Shown here piece after piece: positions 49,884 to 57,961 of a stretch of DNA of 64,000 bases. This DNA is from Nibrella saemangeumensis (GTDB lineage: Bacteria; Bacteroidota; Bacteroidia; Cytophagales; Spirosomataceae): NCBI RefSeq assembly GCF_039541915.1, contig NZ_BAABHD010000030.1, forward strand, positions 1-64,000. Reading direction: 5' to 3'. A program made the translations under genes and the position numbers. Every line of letters starts with the position of its first letter. Within the stretch, counting starts at the first letter, position 1. Under the pieces are notes generated by a model, which saw only the letters and a list, made by a program, of their open reading frames with translations, did no database searches and was not told the DNA's origin.

Positions 49884-50396
49884 ATGAAAGCAGAACGCAG
49901 ATCCATTTTAAAACGACTGTTTGCCTCCGTAGCTGGTATCACCGGATTAAGCGCAACGTCGGTTGCCGCCACCTCGATGGCCGCCACCTCATCAGAATCG
50001 GCCAAAGCGGCAGTATCCACCGGTGCCGAACCCGCCCTCGAAAAAGAAGTATTCAATGTAGAGATGCACCAGGATGTGCCCCTGTTTTCAGGCTCTACCA
50101 AGTTGGGCAATATGATATTCGTAGCCGGCAAGGGTTACCACAAAGAAGGCGACATCAAGGTCCACACCGACGAAGTACTCAAAGAACTGGAGAAGGAACT
50201 GATTAAAGCCGGCTCGTCAATGGAAAAGGTGCTGAAGGTAAACGTCTACCTCCACGACCTCAACGACTACAAAGGCATGAACGAAGTCTACAAAGGCCGA
50301 TTTGGCAGCAAGCCCCCCGTGCGCACCACCGTAGCCGTTTACGGCGGAGTCCCCGGTAGTTCGCTGGTGGAGATGGATTGCATTGCATATATCTAA
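49884..50396 (+). CDS. Exported RidA-family enamine/imine deaminase
   Basis: The 170-residue protein has a Tat-like signal (MKAERRSILKRLFAS, RRSILK core) and an Ala/Ser-rich region to about residue 45. The RidA domain follows, with R147 in KPPVRTTVAV (carboxylate binding) and E163 in LVEMDCIA, the residues used by active RidA proteins. RidA hydrolyses reactive enamines and imines produced by PLP enzymes, releasing ammonia. Its place in the operon with an exported PLP enzyme gives a matching role outside the cytoplasm. Most RidA proteins are cytoplasmic, so the signal is unusual. Confidence 0.88.
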   Translation: MKAERRSILKRLFASVAGITGLSATSVAATSMAATSSESAKAAVSTGAEPALEKEVFNVEMHQDVPLFSGSTKLGNMIFVAGKGYHKEGDIKVHTDEVLKELEKELIKAGSSMEKVLKVNVYLHDLNDYKGMNEVYKGRFGSKPPVRTTVAVYGGVPGSSLVEMDCIAYI

Positions 50397-50431
50397 TCAG
50401 AATAGCCTGTACAAAATAGGGAGTACGTCAT

Positions 50432-50463
50432 CGGATTGTTTCGTATCGAAACAATCCGTATTT
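50432..50463 (+). terminator. Hairpin terminator after ridA
   Basis: CGGATTGTTTCG at 50432-50443 pairs exactly with CGAAACAATCCG at 50447-50458, followed by TATTTTTATT. It closes the exported enzyme operon. Confidence 0.88.
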
Positions 50464-50499
50464 TTATTGGGTTATTGTCAAGCAGTCATTCCCGCCCGG

Positions 50500-50688
50500 A
50501 TGAAGAAAAAGGATTTACAAAATTTGATTAAAACCCATGAAGCCCTATATGCCCGCGCCAAAACTATTCTTGACGAACACTATGCTGAGTTGGAAGCGCA
50601 GGACAAGCATATGCAATGGGTGAAAGAGTGGTTGAAGCAAAAAGAGATTCTGGAATGGCTGAGACAACAAAAGCCGGATGACGAATGA
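50500..50688 (+). CDS. Small helical protein, unknown
   Basis: I chose the ATG at 50500 (MKKKDLQNLIKTHEALYA) because the frame upstream crosses the terminator. The 62-residue product is charged and predicted all-helical, with Trp/Lys/Glu-rich segments (KHMQWVKEWLKQKEILEWL). No signal, membrane helix or known domain is visible. It overlaps the next small gene by 11 bp, which suggests a two-gene unit, possibly a small regulatory or accessory pair, but nothing more can be supported. Confidence 0.5.
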   Translation: MKKKDLQNLIKTHEALYARAKTILDEHYAELEAQDKHMQWVKEWLKQKEILEWLRQQKPDDE

Positions 50689-50977
50689 CCAACTGATAAG
50701 AGGTAGAGCGATGGTAAAGGACAAGACACTTCCGAACTTTGATAAAGAGCTGGCTGATATTCAGTCCAGAACCGCTGAGACTCTCTCGTTTCTGGAAACG
50801 CAGGGGCATCGGCTGAACTTAGCCGAGTGGGTAACCATTGCCAAGTACGCCCAGCAACATAACCTGTCTACGCAGGTAGTGACTAACTGGATTAATCGGG
50901 GCAAGATACCTCATGATTGCGTTATTGAAGTCCCTGAGCTAAATAATCTCAGGTTAATAAAAGATCAAACTTACTAA
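50678..50977 (+). CDS. Small protein with a helix-turn-helix-like segment
   Basis: The 99-residue product (or 88 from the ATG at 50711) ends with WVTIAKYAQQHNLSTQVVTN followed by WINRGKIPHDCVIEVPELNN. This reads as a short DNA-binding module like those of MerR-type or excisionase-type proteins. It overlaps the 62-residue gene. A regulator of the small gene pair is possible, but family membership is not certain. It is followed by a broken ridA copy. Confidence 0.55.
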   Translation: MTNDQLIRGRAMVKDKTLPNFDKELADIQSRTAETLSFLETQGHRLNLAEWVTIAKYAQQHNLSTQVVTNWINRGKIPHDCVIEVPELNNLRLIKDQTY

Positions 50978-51038
50978 AAAGGGTTAACAGCTACTACCTG
51001 TAGAATAACGTATTTTCACTTGCTTGCTCCTTGATTCA

Positions 51039-51203
51039 CTTTTCGGATTCACCAAACTGGACAATCTAGTGTTTGTGGTCGGCAAAGGCTACCACAAAGA
51101 AGGCGACATTCGGGCCTACACCGACGAAGTACCCAAAGAACTGGAGAGGGAGCTTATCAAGACCGGCTCTCCAATGGAGAAAGTGCTGAAGGTAACGGAG
51201 TGA
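51039..51203 (+). pseudogene. Broken copy of the exported ridA gene
   Basis: The frame from 51039 to the stop at 51201-51203 encodes LFGFTKLDNLVFVVGKGYHK and then GDIRAYTDEVPKELERELIK, which match residues 67-110 of the intact RidA just upstream (for example MIFVAGKGYHKEGDIKVHTD). It lacks the signal, the start and the last part, including the active-site arginine and glutamate, and it stops at KVLKVTE. The rest of 50978-51375 shows no other gene. Confidence 0.85.
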
Positions 51204-51375
51204 AGCCCTCCTCTATAAAGCTATAATATAAAGTTGTTAAAGTGGCCAAAATCTGCTCATACTTATAACAAAAATTCTAAAGTAATAGAGGTATCTTCCG
51301 AATGCCGAGTAATTGTAAGTAAAGAAACGATTATACCTGATCATCCATAACTAGCAACATACAATAATTATTCAG

Positions 51376-52833
51376 TCAGCCAACTGCCTCCAACCTCACC
51401 TCCCGCATCTCCTTCTTCGGCGCATCACAGGTAGGGCATTGGTAAGAATCCGGTAGTTTGGCGAAGGGGACACCGGCGGGAATGCCGCGAAGGAGGTCGC
51501 CGAATTGCTCGTCGTAGACGGTCAGGCAGTGGGGGCACTGGTGGACGACGGGTTCGGTATCGGCGGCTGGCTGGGATTCTTCCGGGTCGGGGCGCAGGAT
51601 TTCGGGGCCTTCGAGTGAACGACGCATGCCAAACTTGCGGCATAGGCGCTCAATCTGGCCCGGTACCATCATTTTGAGTAGTCCGCGTTCAAACAGGTGA
51701 TAGGTCCGGCTGTTGGGGTTGAAGTTATCGGCAAAATACAAGTCGTAGACACTAAAGAGGGGCAGCAGTCCAATCCGCAGCAGCGGCCGCTGGCGAATCA
51801 GCACGGAGCCAAATACCTCCGATTTGGGCCGGGTTTGTACGCCAAAACACAGGCCAAATGTTCGGGTATCGTGTTTGGCAAAGTACCGGATAACCGAGTT
51901 CTTGATGCGGGTACCCTCGTCGCTATGGTCCTCCGTCTGCCAGGCCAGTTCGTTGGCCGCATGGCGCACATTGATGTTGTGCTTCGACAGCACGTACGAC
52001 CAGCCGCCCCGGTCTTTTTCTTCAATCCCTTTAATGATGAGCGATTTCCAGGGCGTCACGCAGATTTCGCCGATGCGGGTTTTCAGACAGAGCTGGCAAA
52101 GGTCCAGCAGAAACGCAATCGAGAACTGCTCCTCCCGACGGTACAGTCCCAGCCACGAGCGCTGGCCGTAGCGGTTGAAACCTTCGTAGTAGGGCAGTGA
52201 AAATTCGGGGAGTTCCAGCTCCTGGGTAGCCGGCTGCGTGATGTACTGCCGCTCCGCCGTGACAGCCCGGTACAGCGACTTTTCATCACGGTGCCCCTGG
52301 TTGAGCATGGCCTCGTCGAGAGATTTCACCAGTCGGCCAATCTCATTGGTATAGATTAACTCCCGCCAGCGGAATACCGTGTTGCATTGCTTCGGGCGGA
52401 TGTACAGGTACCAGAAGTGCGGCTCCGGCGACGCAATGAAGTTGAGGTTGCCGGTAAAGAACGGCGTAAAACTCTGGCTGGAATCCGACAGGTTTACTTT
52501 CAGCCTTGGCCGGTCCTCGAAACTATCCAGCACGGTATGGTATTCCCCTTCGTGCAGCCAGTCGCCGGTACGGAATACCTCTTCTCCGCAATACGAACTG
52601 ATGATGTTGGGGTACTCGTCGCGGTTTACCTCGTAGAAAATCTGGTGCGTCTTGAGGTCTTTTTCCAGAAAGCGCATGTCTTCGTAATGCACCGTCATCA
52701 GCAATTGCTGCCGGGCACCAAACCGCACCTCCCGCACATTGGCATTATACGCCAGCGTCAGCACATTTTGCAGATACCCCGGCGATACAATACCCGCCGG
52801 GAGATTTATTTTGAGGGAATAGTAGTCGCGCAT
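51376..52833 (-). CDS. Nir/Sir-like protein fused to a C-terminal rubredoxin
   Basis: The 485-residue protein starts with a sulfite/nitrite-reductase half-domain (EVRFGARQQLLMTVHYEDMR), followed by a second region like the Nir/Sir domain (RPRLKVNLSDSSQSFTPFFT). The [4Fe-4S]-siroheme cysteine pattern C-x5-C and C-x3-C is not seen. Residues about 433-475 form a rubredoxin with CPHC and CPTC pairs (CPHCLTVYDEQFGD; YQCPTCDAPKK). I infer an electron-transfer or assembly partner of the adjacent nitrate reductase rather than a nitrite reductase. It is last in the nitrate operon. Confidence 0.8.
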   Translation of the reverse strand: MRDYYSLKINLPAGIVSPGYLQNVLTLAYNANVREVRFGARQQLLMTVHYEDMRFLEKDLKTHQIFYEVNRDEYPNIISSYCGEEVFRTGDWLHEGEYHTVLDSFEDRPRLKVNLSDSSQSFTPFFTGNLNFIASPEPHFWYLYIRPKQCNTVFRWRELIYTNEIGRLVKSLDEAMLNQGHRDEKSLYRAVTAERQYITQPATQELELPEFSLPYYEGFNRYGQRSWLGLYRREEQFSIAFLLDLCQLCLKTRIGEICVTPWKSLIIKGIEEKDRGGWSYVLSKHNINVRHAANELAWQTEDHSDEGTRIKNSVIRYFAKHDTRTFGLCFGVQTRPKSEVFGSVLIRQRPLLRIGLLPLFSVYDLYFADNFNPNSRTYHLFERGLLKMMVPGQIERLCRKFGMRRSLEGPEILRPDPEESQPAADTEPVVHQCPHCLTVYDEQFGDLLRGIPAGVPFAKLPDSYQCPTCDAPKKEMREVRLEAVG

Positions 52834-52839
52834 GATTCA

Positions 52840-52960
52840 AAGAGTGATAGAGCGAATGAGTGATAGAGCGAAAGAGTGTGTTGCAAAGCAGCCTGGCTAA
52901 TGATTGGCGATAATGGGCGGCAAGGCCCCGCTCTTTCGCTCTACCGCTCTTTCACTCATT
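52840..52960. repeat. Inverted short-word repeat reaching into the nitrate reductase gene (family C, copy 1)
   Basis: The 5' arm (52840-52880) has AGAGTGATAGAGCGAATGAG words. The 3' arm (52929-52960) has CGCTCTTTCGCTCTACCGCT and similar. The 3' arm lies inside the end of the nitrate reductase gene, so its last residues (SERAVERKSG) are encoded by the repeat. A second copy lies at 56551-56622. Confidence 0.8.
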
Positions 52961-55900
52961 AATTCGAGTATACTCCTCACCTCCGGCCGGCAGGAGCCGC
53001 AGCCGGTGCCGGCGCCGGTTTTCTGACAGAGTTGCTGGAAATCGGTGCAGCCGCTCTGGATGGCGCGTTCGAGGTTGCCCTGGCCGACGTTGTTGCAGGA
53101 GCAGACCAGCTTGCCTTCCACGGGGTCTACCTTCTTGCTCGACCGGAGCAGTTGGAGCCGCTTTTCGGATAGCTCAACGCCACTGGCAATCAGGTCGCGG
53201 AACTCCTGAAACTCGTTTTTGTCACCTACCAGTATGGTACCAACCAGCTTATCGTGGTGGACAATGCACTTCTTGTAATAGCGCTTGGCCCGGTCGATGA
53301 ACACAATCTCTTCGTAGTCGGGGTCGTTGGGCGGGGCTTCGGGCAGGCCGATGCTGCACAGGTGCAGACCTTCCATTTTCAGGATGTTCATGGACACGCT
53401 GCCTTTGTACGGTTGTGAAATATCCCCGGCAATAAACCGGGCCGCTACCTCGGCCTGTTGTTCGGCTGCCAGCGTAATACCCCACATCTGCCCGCGCCAT
53501 TGGGCAATCTCCCCGGCGGCAAAAATGTCGGGGTCTGTCGTTTGCAGGTAATCGTTGACTACCACACCCCGGTTGCAGTCCAGTCCGGCCTGCCGCGCCA
53601 GTTCAATATTGGGTATGGTACCAATGGCGATCACCACCACCTGACAGTCTATTTTCCGGCCGGATTTCAACTGGATACCTTCAACCTGTTCGGTCCCCCG
53701 GAAGGTCTGTACCTCTTCGTTGAAATACACCTCGATACCCCGTTCAATCAGATCCTGATACAGCAGTTCACCGGCCAGTGGGTCGAGCTGACGCTCCATA
53801 AACCGGCTAATCCGCTGGATAACCGTCACCCGCACGTTCATTTGCCGCAGCGAAGCCGCCAGTTCCAGACCCAGCAGACCACCGCCGACAATTACGGCAT
53901 GAGGGTCTGGCTGGTTTAAGTAGGGCAGCAGCGAATCAGCATCCAGCCGCGACCGCATGTTGAAAATGCCCGGTATACGGGGCACACCCTTCGGCATAAA
54001 GGCACTGCTACCGGTACCGAGCAGCAATTTGTCGTAGCTATGCTCCACGCCATTGGTATCGGTCACAACCTTATGCTCTCGGTCGATGTGGGCAATGCCA
54101 ACGCCTTTGTGGACAATGATTTTTGTTTCGTCGAACTGGTCTTCGCGCAGCTTGACAAGTTGTTCCCACGACTGCGCCCCGCTGATATAATCGGGTAACA
54201 GCACGCGGTTGTAGAACGGATAAATTTCTTTGGAGAAGACGTGAATTTCGTCCTCCTCCGGGGTCGCGTCCGACTTGAGTGCCCGGTAGGCGTTGATGAA
54301 GCCCAGCCCCGCCGAACCGGCACCGATGACAATAATTTTTTCGACCGGCTTTTTGTACGGCACTACCTGAACGGCCGAGTATTTAAAGTCTGGTTCCTTC
54401 GAGCGGGGGTCATACAGGGAATTAGTCAGGTTGTTGGCCCGGCCGAGGTTTTTACCTAGAATCTTACCCCAGTGCATTGGCAGGAAACAGAGCCCCTGCC
54501 GCACGTCGTCGGTTAGTTGTGCCTTTACCCGCACTTCCCCACGACGGCCTTTGACTTCCACCAACTGCCCAGCTTTGATACCACGGGCGCGGGCATCGTC
54601 GGGATGAATTTGCAGGAACGGCTGCGGACTATGCTGGTTCAGCTTGGCAACCCGACCGGTTTTCGTCATGGTATGCCACTGGTCGCGGATACGGCCAGTC
54701 GTGAGCACCAGCGGAAAATCTTCGTCGGTGGGCTCGGAGTTATTTCCATCCGGCACCGCGTGAATCTGCGCCCGGCCGTTGGGGGTGTAGAACACATGAT
54801 CCGTAAATAAACGCTTCGTTCCTACGCCCCTGTCTATTGCCAACTGCCCACTGCCCTCTGTTGACTGAGAACTGCCAACTGCCGAAAGCGGCCACTGCAC
54901 ACTCCGCTGTTCCCGCAATAGGTCGTAGCTTACGCCCGTAACATCCACATTCGTCCCGGCGGTAATCTGAGTGTACTCCTGATAGACGTCAGAAGCACTG
55001 GCGTAGTCAAACGACTCACCGAAGCCCATCTTGTGGGCAAAGCGCCATATGATTTCAGCATCGGGCAGAGCCTCACCGGGCGCATCCAGTACTTTAGGCA
55101 GGTGCGTAATCCGGCGCTCGGCATTGGTCATGGTGCCTTCTTTTTCGAGCCAGGCGGCTGCGGGCAGCACCACATCGGCAAAGGGCACCGTATCGGCCCG
55201 GTTGGAGACATCCTGCACCACCACAAAGCGGGCTTTTTTCAGCGCTGCCTCGGCCGCGTTGGCATCCGGCAGACTCACCAGCGGATTGGTGTTAATAATC
55301 CAGATGGCCTTCAACCGGTCGTCGTTCAGGGCGTCGAACATTTCGGTGGCCGTCAGACCGGGCTTATCGGCAATCTTCACCGGACTGTTCCAGAAGGTTT
55401 CCACCTCGGCGCGGTGTTTGGCGTTGGTTACGTCGCGGTGCGCCGGCAGCACATTGGCCAGTCCACCTACCTCGCGGCCACCCATGGCGTTGGGCTGGCC
55501 GGTCAGCGAAAATGGGCCGTTGCCGGGCTTACCGATGCGGCCGGTAATCAGGTGCAGGTTAATCAGCGACAGGTTTTTGTTTACCCCAATCACCGACTGA
55601 TTCAGGCCCATCGTCCACATCGACAGGAACCCTTTCGACCGGCCAATCCATTTAGCCGCTAACCGAATGTCCTCGGCCCGGATCCCGCACAAATCGGCGG
55701 CTTCTTCGACGGTACGCTGCATCACCAGTTCCCGAAAGCCAGTAAAGCCGTCGGTATGGTTGCCAATAAACTCTTCGTCGATGTACCCTTTTTCAACCAG
55801 CACCCGCCCGATGGCGTTGTTTAGCACAATATCGGTACCGGGCTTGATGGGCAGGTGTAAATCCGACGAACGGGATGTATCGGTTTTACGGGGGTCGACA

Positions 55901-56508
55901 CAAATGATTTTGACGTTCGGATTGGCGGTTTTGTGCGCTTCGATGCGTCGCCAGATAATCGGGTGGCACCAGGCCGGGTTGGCCCCTTGCACCAGAAACA
56001 CGTCGGCTTCTTCAATATCATCATAACAAACCGGCACCGAGTCTTCGCCCAGCGACAGTTTGTAACCCACCACCGCCGAACTCATGCAGAGCCGGGAGTT
56101 GGTGTCGATGTTATTGGAGCCGATAAAGCCTTTTATCAGCTTATTAACCAGGTAATACTCCTCCGTCAGGCACTGCCCCGACACGTAAAACGCAACCGAA
56201 TCGGGACCGTATTTCTGGATAAACGTCCGGAAAACGGCGGCCGTCCGCTCCAAAGCCGTATCCCAGCTTACCCGCTGCATGGGCATCGCCCGGTTGAGCC
56301 GCATCTGGGGATACAGCAACCGGTCCGACTGGTCCATGACCGTGTAATGCAGGTTCATGCCTTTCGAGCAGAGCATACCCCGGTTGGCCGGATGCTGCTT
56401 ATCGCCCTCAACGGTCAGTCGCCCGTTTGGCTCCTGTTTCACTACCACACCACAGCCAACGCCACAGTAACAGCAGGTAGTTTGATGTTGATTTACGTGC
56501 GCACCCAT
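52897..56508 (-). CDS. nasA: Assimilatory nitrate reductase fused to an NAD(P)H/FAD module and BFD-type [2Fe-2S] domain
   Basis: The 1203-residue protein has an N-terminal [4Fe-4S] motif (CCYCGVGCG; C12, C15, C19, C47), then the molybdopterin domains to about residue 700. A linker leads to an FAD/NAD-binding domain (IIVIGAGSAGLGF at about 722; VIVGGGLLGLELAASLRQM) and a BFD-like [2Fe-2S] domain (LVCSCNNVGQGNLERA ... TGCGSCRPEV, about 1131-1185). In many bacteria these parts are separate subunits. The fusion allows NADH or NADPH to feed nitrate reduction directly in the cytoplasm. Residues about 537-558 are encoded by a repeat, and so is the C-terminal tail. Confidence 0.94.
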   Translation of the reverse strand: MGAHVNQHQTTCCYCGVGCGVVVKQEPNGRLTVEGDKQHPANRGMLCSKGMNLHYTVMDQSDRLLYPQMRLNRAMPMQRVSWDTALERTAAVFRTFIQKYGPDSVAFYVSGQCLTEEYYLVNKLIKGFIGSNNIDTNSRLCMSSAVVGYKLSLGEDSVPVCYDDIEEADVFLVQGANPAWCHPIIWRRIEAHKTANPNVKIICVDPRKTDTSRSSDLHLPIKPGTDIVLNNAIGRVLVEKGYIDEEFIGNHTDGFTGFRELVMQRTVEEAADLCGIRAEDIRLAAKWIGRSKGFLSMWTMGLNQSVIGVNKNLSLINLHLITGRIGKPGNGPFSLTGQPNAMGGREVGGLANVLPAHRDVTNAKHRAEVETFWNSPVKIADKPGLTATEMFDALNDDRLKAIWIINTNPLVSLPDANAAEAALKKARFVVVQDVSNRADTVPFADVVLPAAAWLEKEGTMTNAERRITHLPKVLDAPGEALPDAEIIWRFAHKMGFGESFDYASASDVYQEYTQITAGTNVDVTGVSYDLLREQRSVQWPLSAVGSSQSTEGSGQLAIDRGVGTKRLFTDHVFYTPNGRAQIHAVPDGNNSEPTDEDFPLVLTTGRIRDQWHTMTKTGRVAKLNQHSPQPFLQIHPDDARARGIKAGQLVEVKGRRGEVRVKAQLTDDVRQGLCFLPMHWGKILGKNLGRANNLTNSLYDPRSKEPDFKYSAVQVVPYKKPVEKIIVIGAGSAGLGFINAYRALKSDATPEEDEIHVFSKEIYPFYNRVLLPDYISGAQSWEQLVKLREDQFDETKIIVHKGVGIAHIDREHKVVTDTNGVEHSYDKLLLGTGSSAFMPKGVPRIPGIFNMRSRLDADSLLPYLNQPDPHAVIVGGGLLGLELAASLRQMNVRVTVIQRISRFMERQLDPLAGELLYQDLIERGIEVYFNEEVQTFRGTEQVEGIQLKSGRKIDCQVVVIAIGTIPNIELARQAGLDCNRGVVVNDYLQTTDPDIFAAGEIAQWRGQMWGITLAAEQQAEVAARFIAGDISQPYKGSVSMNILKMEGLHLCSIGLPEAPPNDPDYEEIVFIDRAKRYYKKCIVHHDKLVGTILVGDKNEFQEFRDLIASGVELSEKRLQLLRSSKKVDPVEGKLVCSCNNVGQGNLERAIQSGCTDFQQLCQKTGAGTGCGSCRPEVRSILELMSERAVERKSGALPPIIANH
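54834..54898. repeat. Family D repeat inside the nitrate reductase gene (copy 3)
   Basis: The words GCCAACTGCCCACTGCC and GAGAACTGCCAACTGCC match the 3' arms of the elements at 23715 and 25475. The segment keeps the frame and encodes the Ser/Gly-rich linker SSQSTEGSGQLAID within the molybdopterin region, so it is an in-frame insertion tolerated by the enzyme. Confidence 0.75.
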
Positions 56509-56550
56509 ATAATTGTGGTTTTTAAGCTTTTAATATCTCTATAAAAGGTG

Positions 56551-56622
56551 GAAGAGCGAAAGAGCGGTCTCTGCCCCGGCATAGGTTGAATGTCACTCTT
56601 TCGCTCTATCGCTCTTTCACTC
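56551..56622. repeat. Inverted short-word repeat before nasA (family C, copy 2)
   Basis: GAAGAGCGAAAGAGCGG at 56551-56567 pairs with the 3' arm at 56594-56622 (CTCTTTCGCTCTATCGCTCT). It fills the gap between narK and nasA. Together with copy 1 it flanks nasA on both sides. Confidence 0.8.
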
Positions 56623-56623
56623 T

Positions 56624-57928
56624 TTAAGCCATCGCTACTTCCGACTCTGTCACTTCGGCTACTTTCTCAAAGCTCATGACGGCTACCACCGCAGCCACAG
56701 CACCAACCGCCAGACCGATGTACAGAAAGGCCTGCGAATAGCTGATGGTGCTGGACTTGAACAGGAAGCCAGCCAGCACCGCACCTACATTCCCTCCGGC
56801 ACCGACAATCCCGCTTACCGAACCAATGGCTTTGCGGTTGATGAAGGGCACGATGGCGTAGGTAGCGCCGTTGGCCATTTTCAGGAACATCGCAAAACCA
56901 AGCATGAGCACGACAGCCAGCACCAGGCTGCCCGACTGCGCAAACAAGGCAATACCGACACCTTCCAGCGCCAGCAGCAGGGCCAGCAACCGGCCTTTGC
57001 CTTTCAGGCCAAAAGTGTTGCCTACTTTATCGGCTACAATACCGCCCATAGCGCGGGCAAACAGGTTCATGAAACCGAATGCGCCAGCCAGAATACCGGC
57101 CGTGGTCAGGCTAGCGCCGAATTTCTCCGAGAAGTACAGCGCGGCAATGTTGTCGAAGGTCACCTCGATGCCGAAGCATGCCCCGTAGGCCAGGAACAAC
57201 GCCCAGGTACGCGGGTCTTTGGCGGCTATCGCCAGGGTTCCTTTAGCCTTAGGAGAGCTGGCTATGGCATCTTCCGACAGTTCATCGAAGTTGCCGGCCG
57301 GAGTATCCTTGGTATAGCGGTAGTACAGCACCGCCAGCACGAGCAGGATAACGCCCGGCACAATCATGGCCAGTCGCCAGGCGGATGCCGGCATATAGCC
57401 CATTCCCACAAATAGGGCAAAGATGAGCGGCATCACCATGTTGGTAATGCCTCCACCCAGGTTACCCCATCCACCGGCCACGGCATTTGCGGTGCCGACA
57501 ATCTTCTTGTCGAACATCACCGACGTATGGTACTGGGTAATCACGAACGAAGCACCGATTACCCCAATGGCCAACCGAAACAGGAGAAAAGCCTCGTAGG
57601 AATGTGCCAGACCCACCGTCATGATGGGAATAGCCGACACCGCCAGCAGCGCCGAATACGTTTTGCGCGGTCCCCAGGTATCGCACAGGCGGCCAATCAG
57701 GATGCGGGCGACGACCGTAGCCGCTACAGAAGCGATGATGGCATTGCCGATTTGCTCCTTGGTCAGGCCGAGGTCATCCTTGATGACTTTCATCAGCGGG
57801 GCCAGCCCGAACCAGCCAAAGAAACAGAAGAAAAAGGCCAGCCAGGTGAGGTGGAACGTACGCATCTGTACGCCTTTGGTCCGGAAGATATTGAGCTTTG
57901 TTAGTGGTTGTTGCGATATCAGGTTCAT
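56624..57928 (-). CDS. narK: NarK-type nitrate/nitrite transporter (MFS)
   Basis: The 434-residue protein has 12 membrane helices and the nitrate signature GGWGNLGGGITNMVMPL, with a second copy-like segment GIVGAGGNVGAVLAGF in the C-terminal half. The N-terminal half has FFGWFGLAPLMKVIKDDLGL and GRLCDTWGPRK. It moves nitrate in, and may exchange nitrite, for the reductase encoded downstream in the same operon. The outer-membrane protein gene precedes it. Confidence 0.94.
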   Translation of the reverse strand: MNLISQQPLTKLNIFRTKGVQMRTFHLTWLAFFFCFFGWFGLAPLMKVIKDDLGLTKEQIGNAIIASVAATVVARILIGRLCDTWGPRKTYSALLAVSAIPIMTVGLAHSYEAFLLFRLAIGVIGASFVITQYHTSVMFDKKIVGTANAVAGGWGNLGGGITNMVMPLIFALFVGMGYMPASAWRLAMIVPGVILLVLAVLYYRYTKDTPAGNFDELSEDAIASSPKAKGTLAIAAKDPRTWALFLAYGACFGIEVTFDNIAALYFSEKFGASLTTAGILAGAFGFMNLFARAMGGIVADKVGNTFGLKGKGRLLALLLALEGVGIALFAQSGSLVLAVVLMLGFAMFLKMANGATYAIVPFINRKAIGSVSGIVGAGGNVGAVLAGFLFKSSTISYSQAFLYIGLAVGAVAAVVAVMSFEKVAEVTESEVAMA

Positions 57929-57961
57929 AGTTGTAGCGTGTTAAGATTCTATGATTAGCCA

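Noticed and set aside
51376..52833. Second nitrite reductase
   Set aside because: The siroheme and [4Fe-4S] cysteine pattern is absent, and NirBD is already present.
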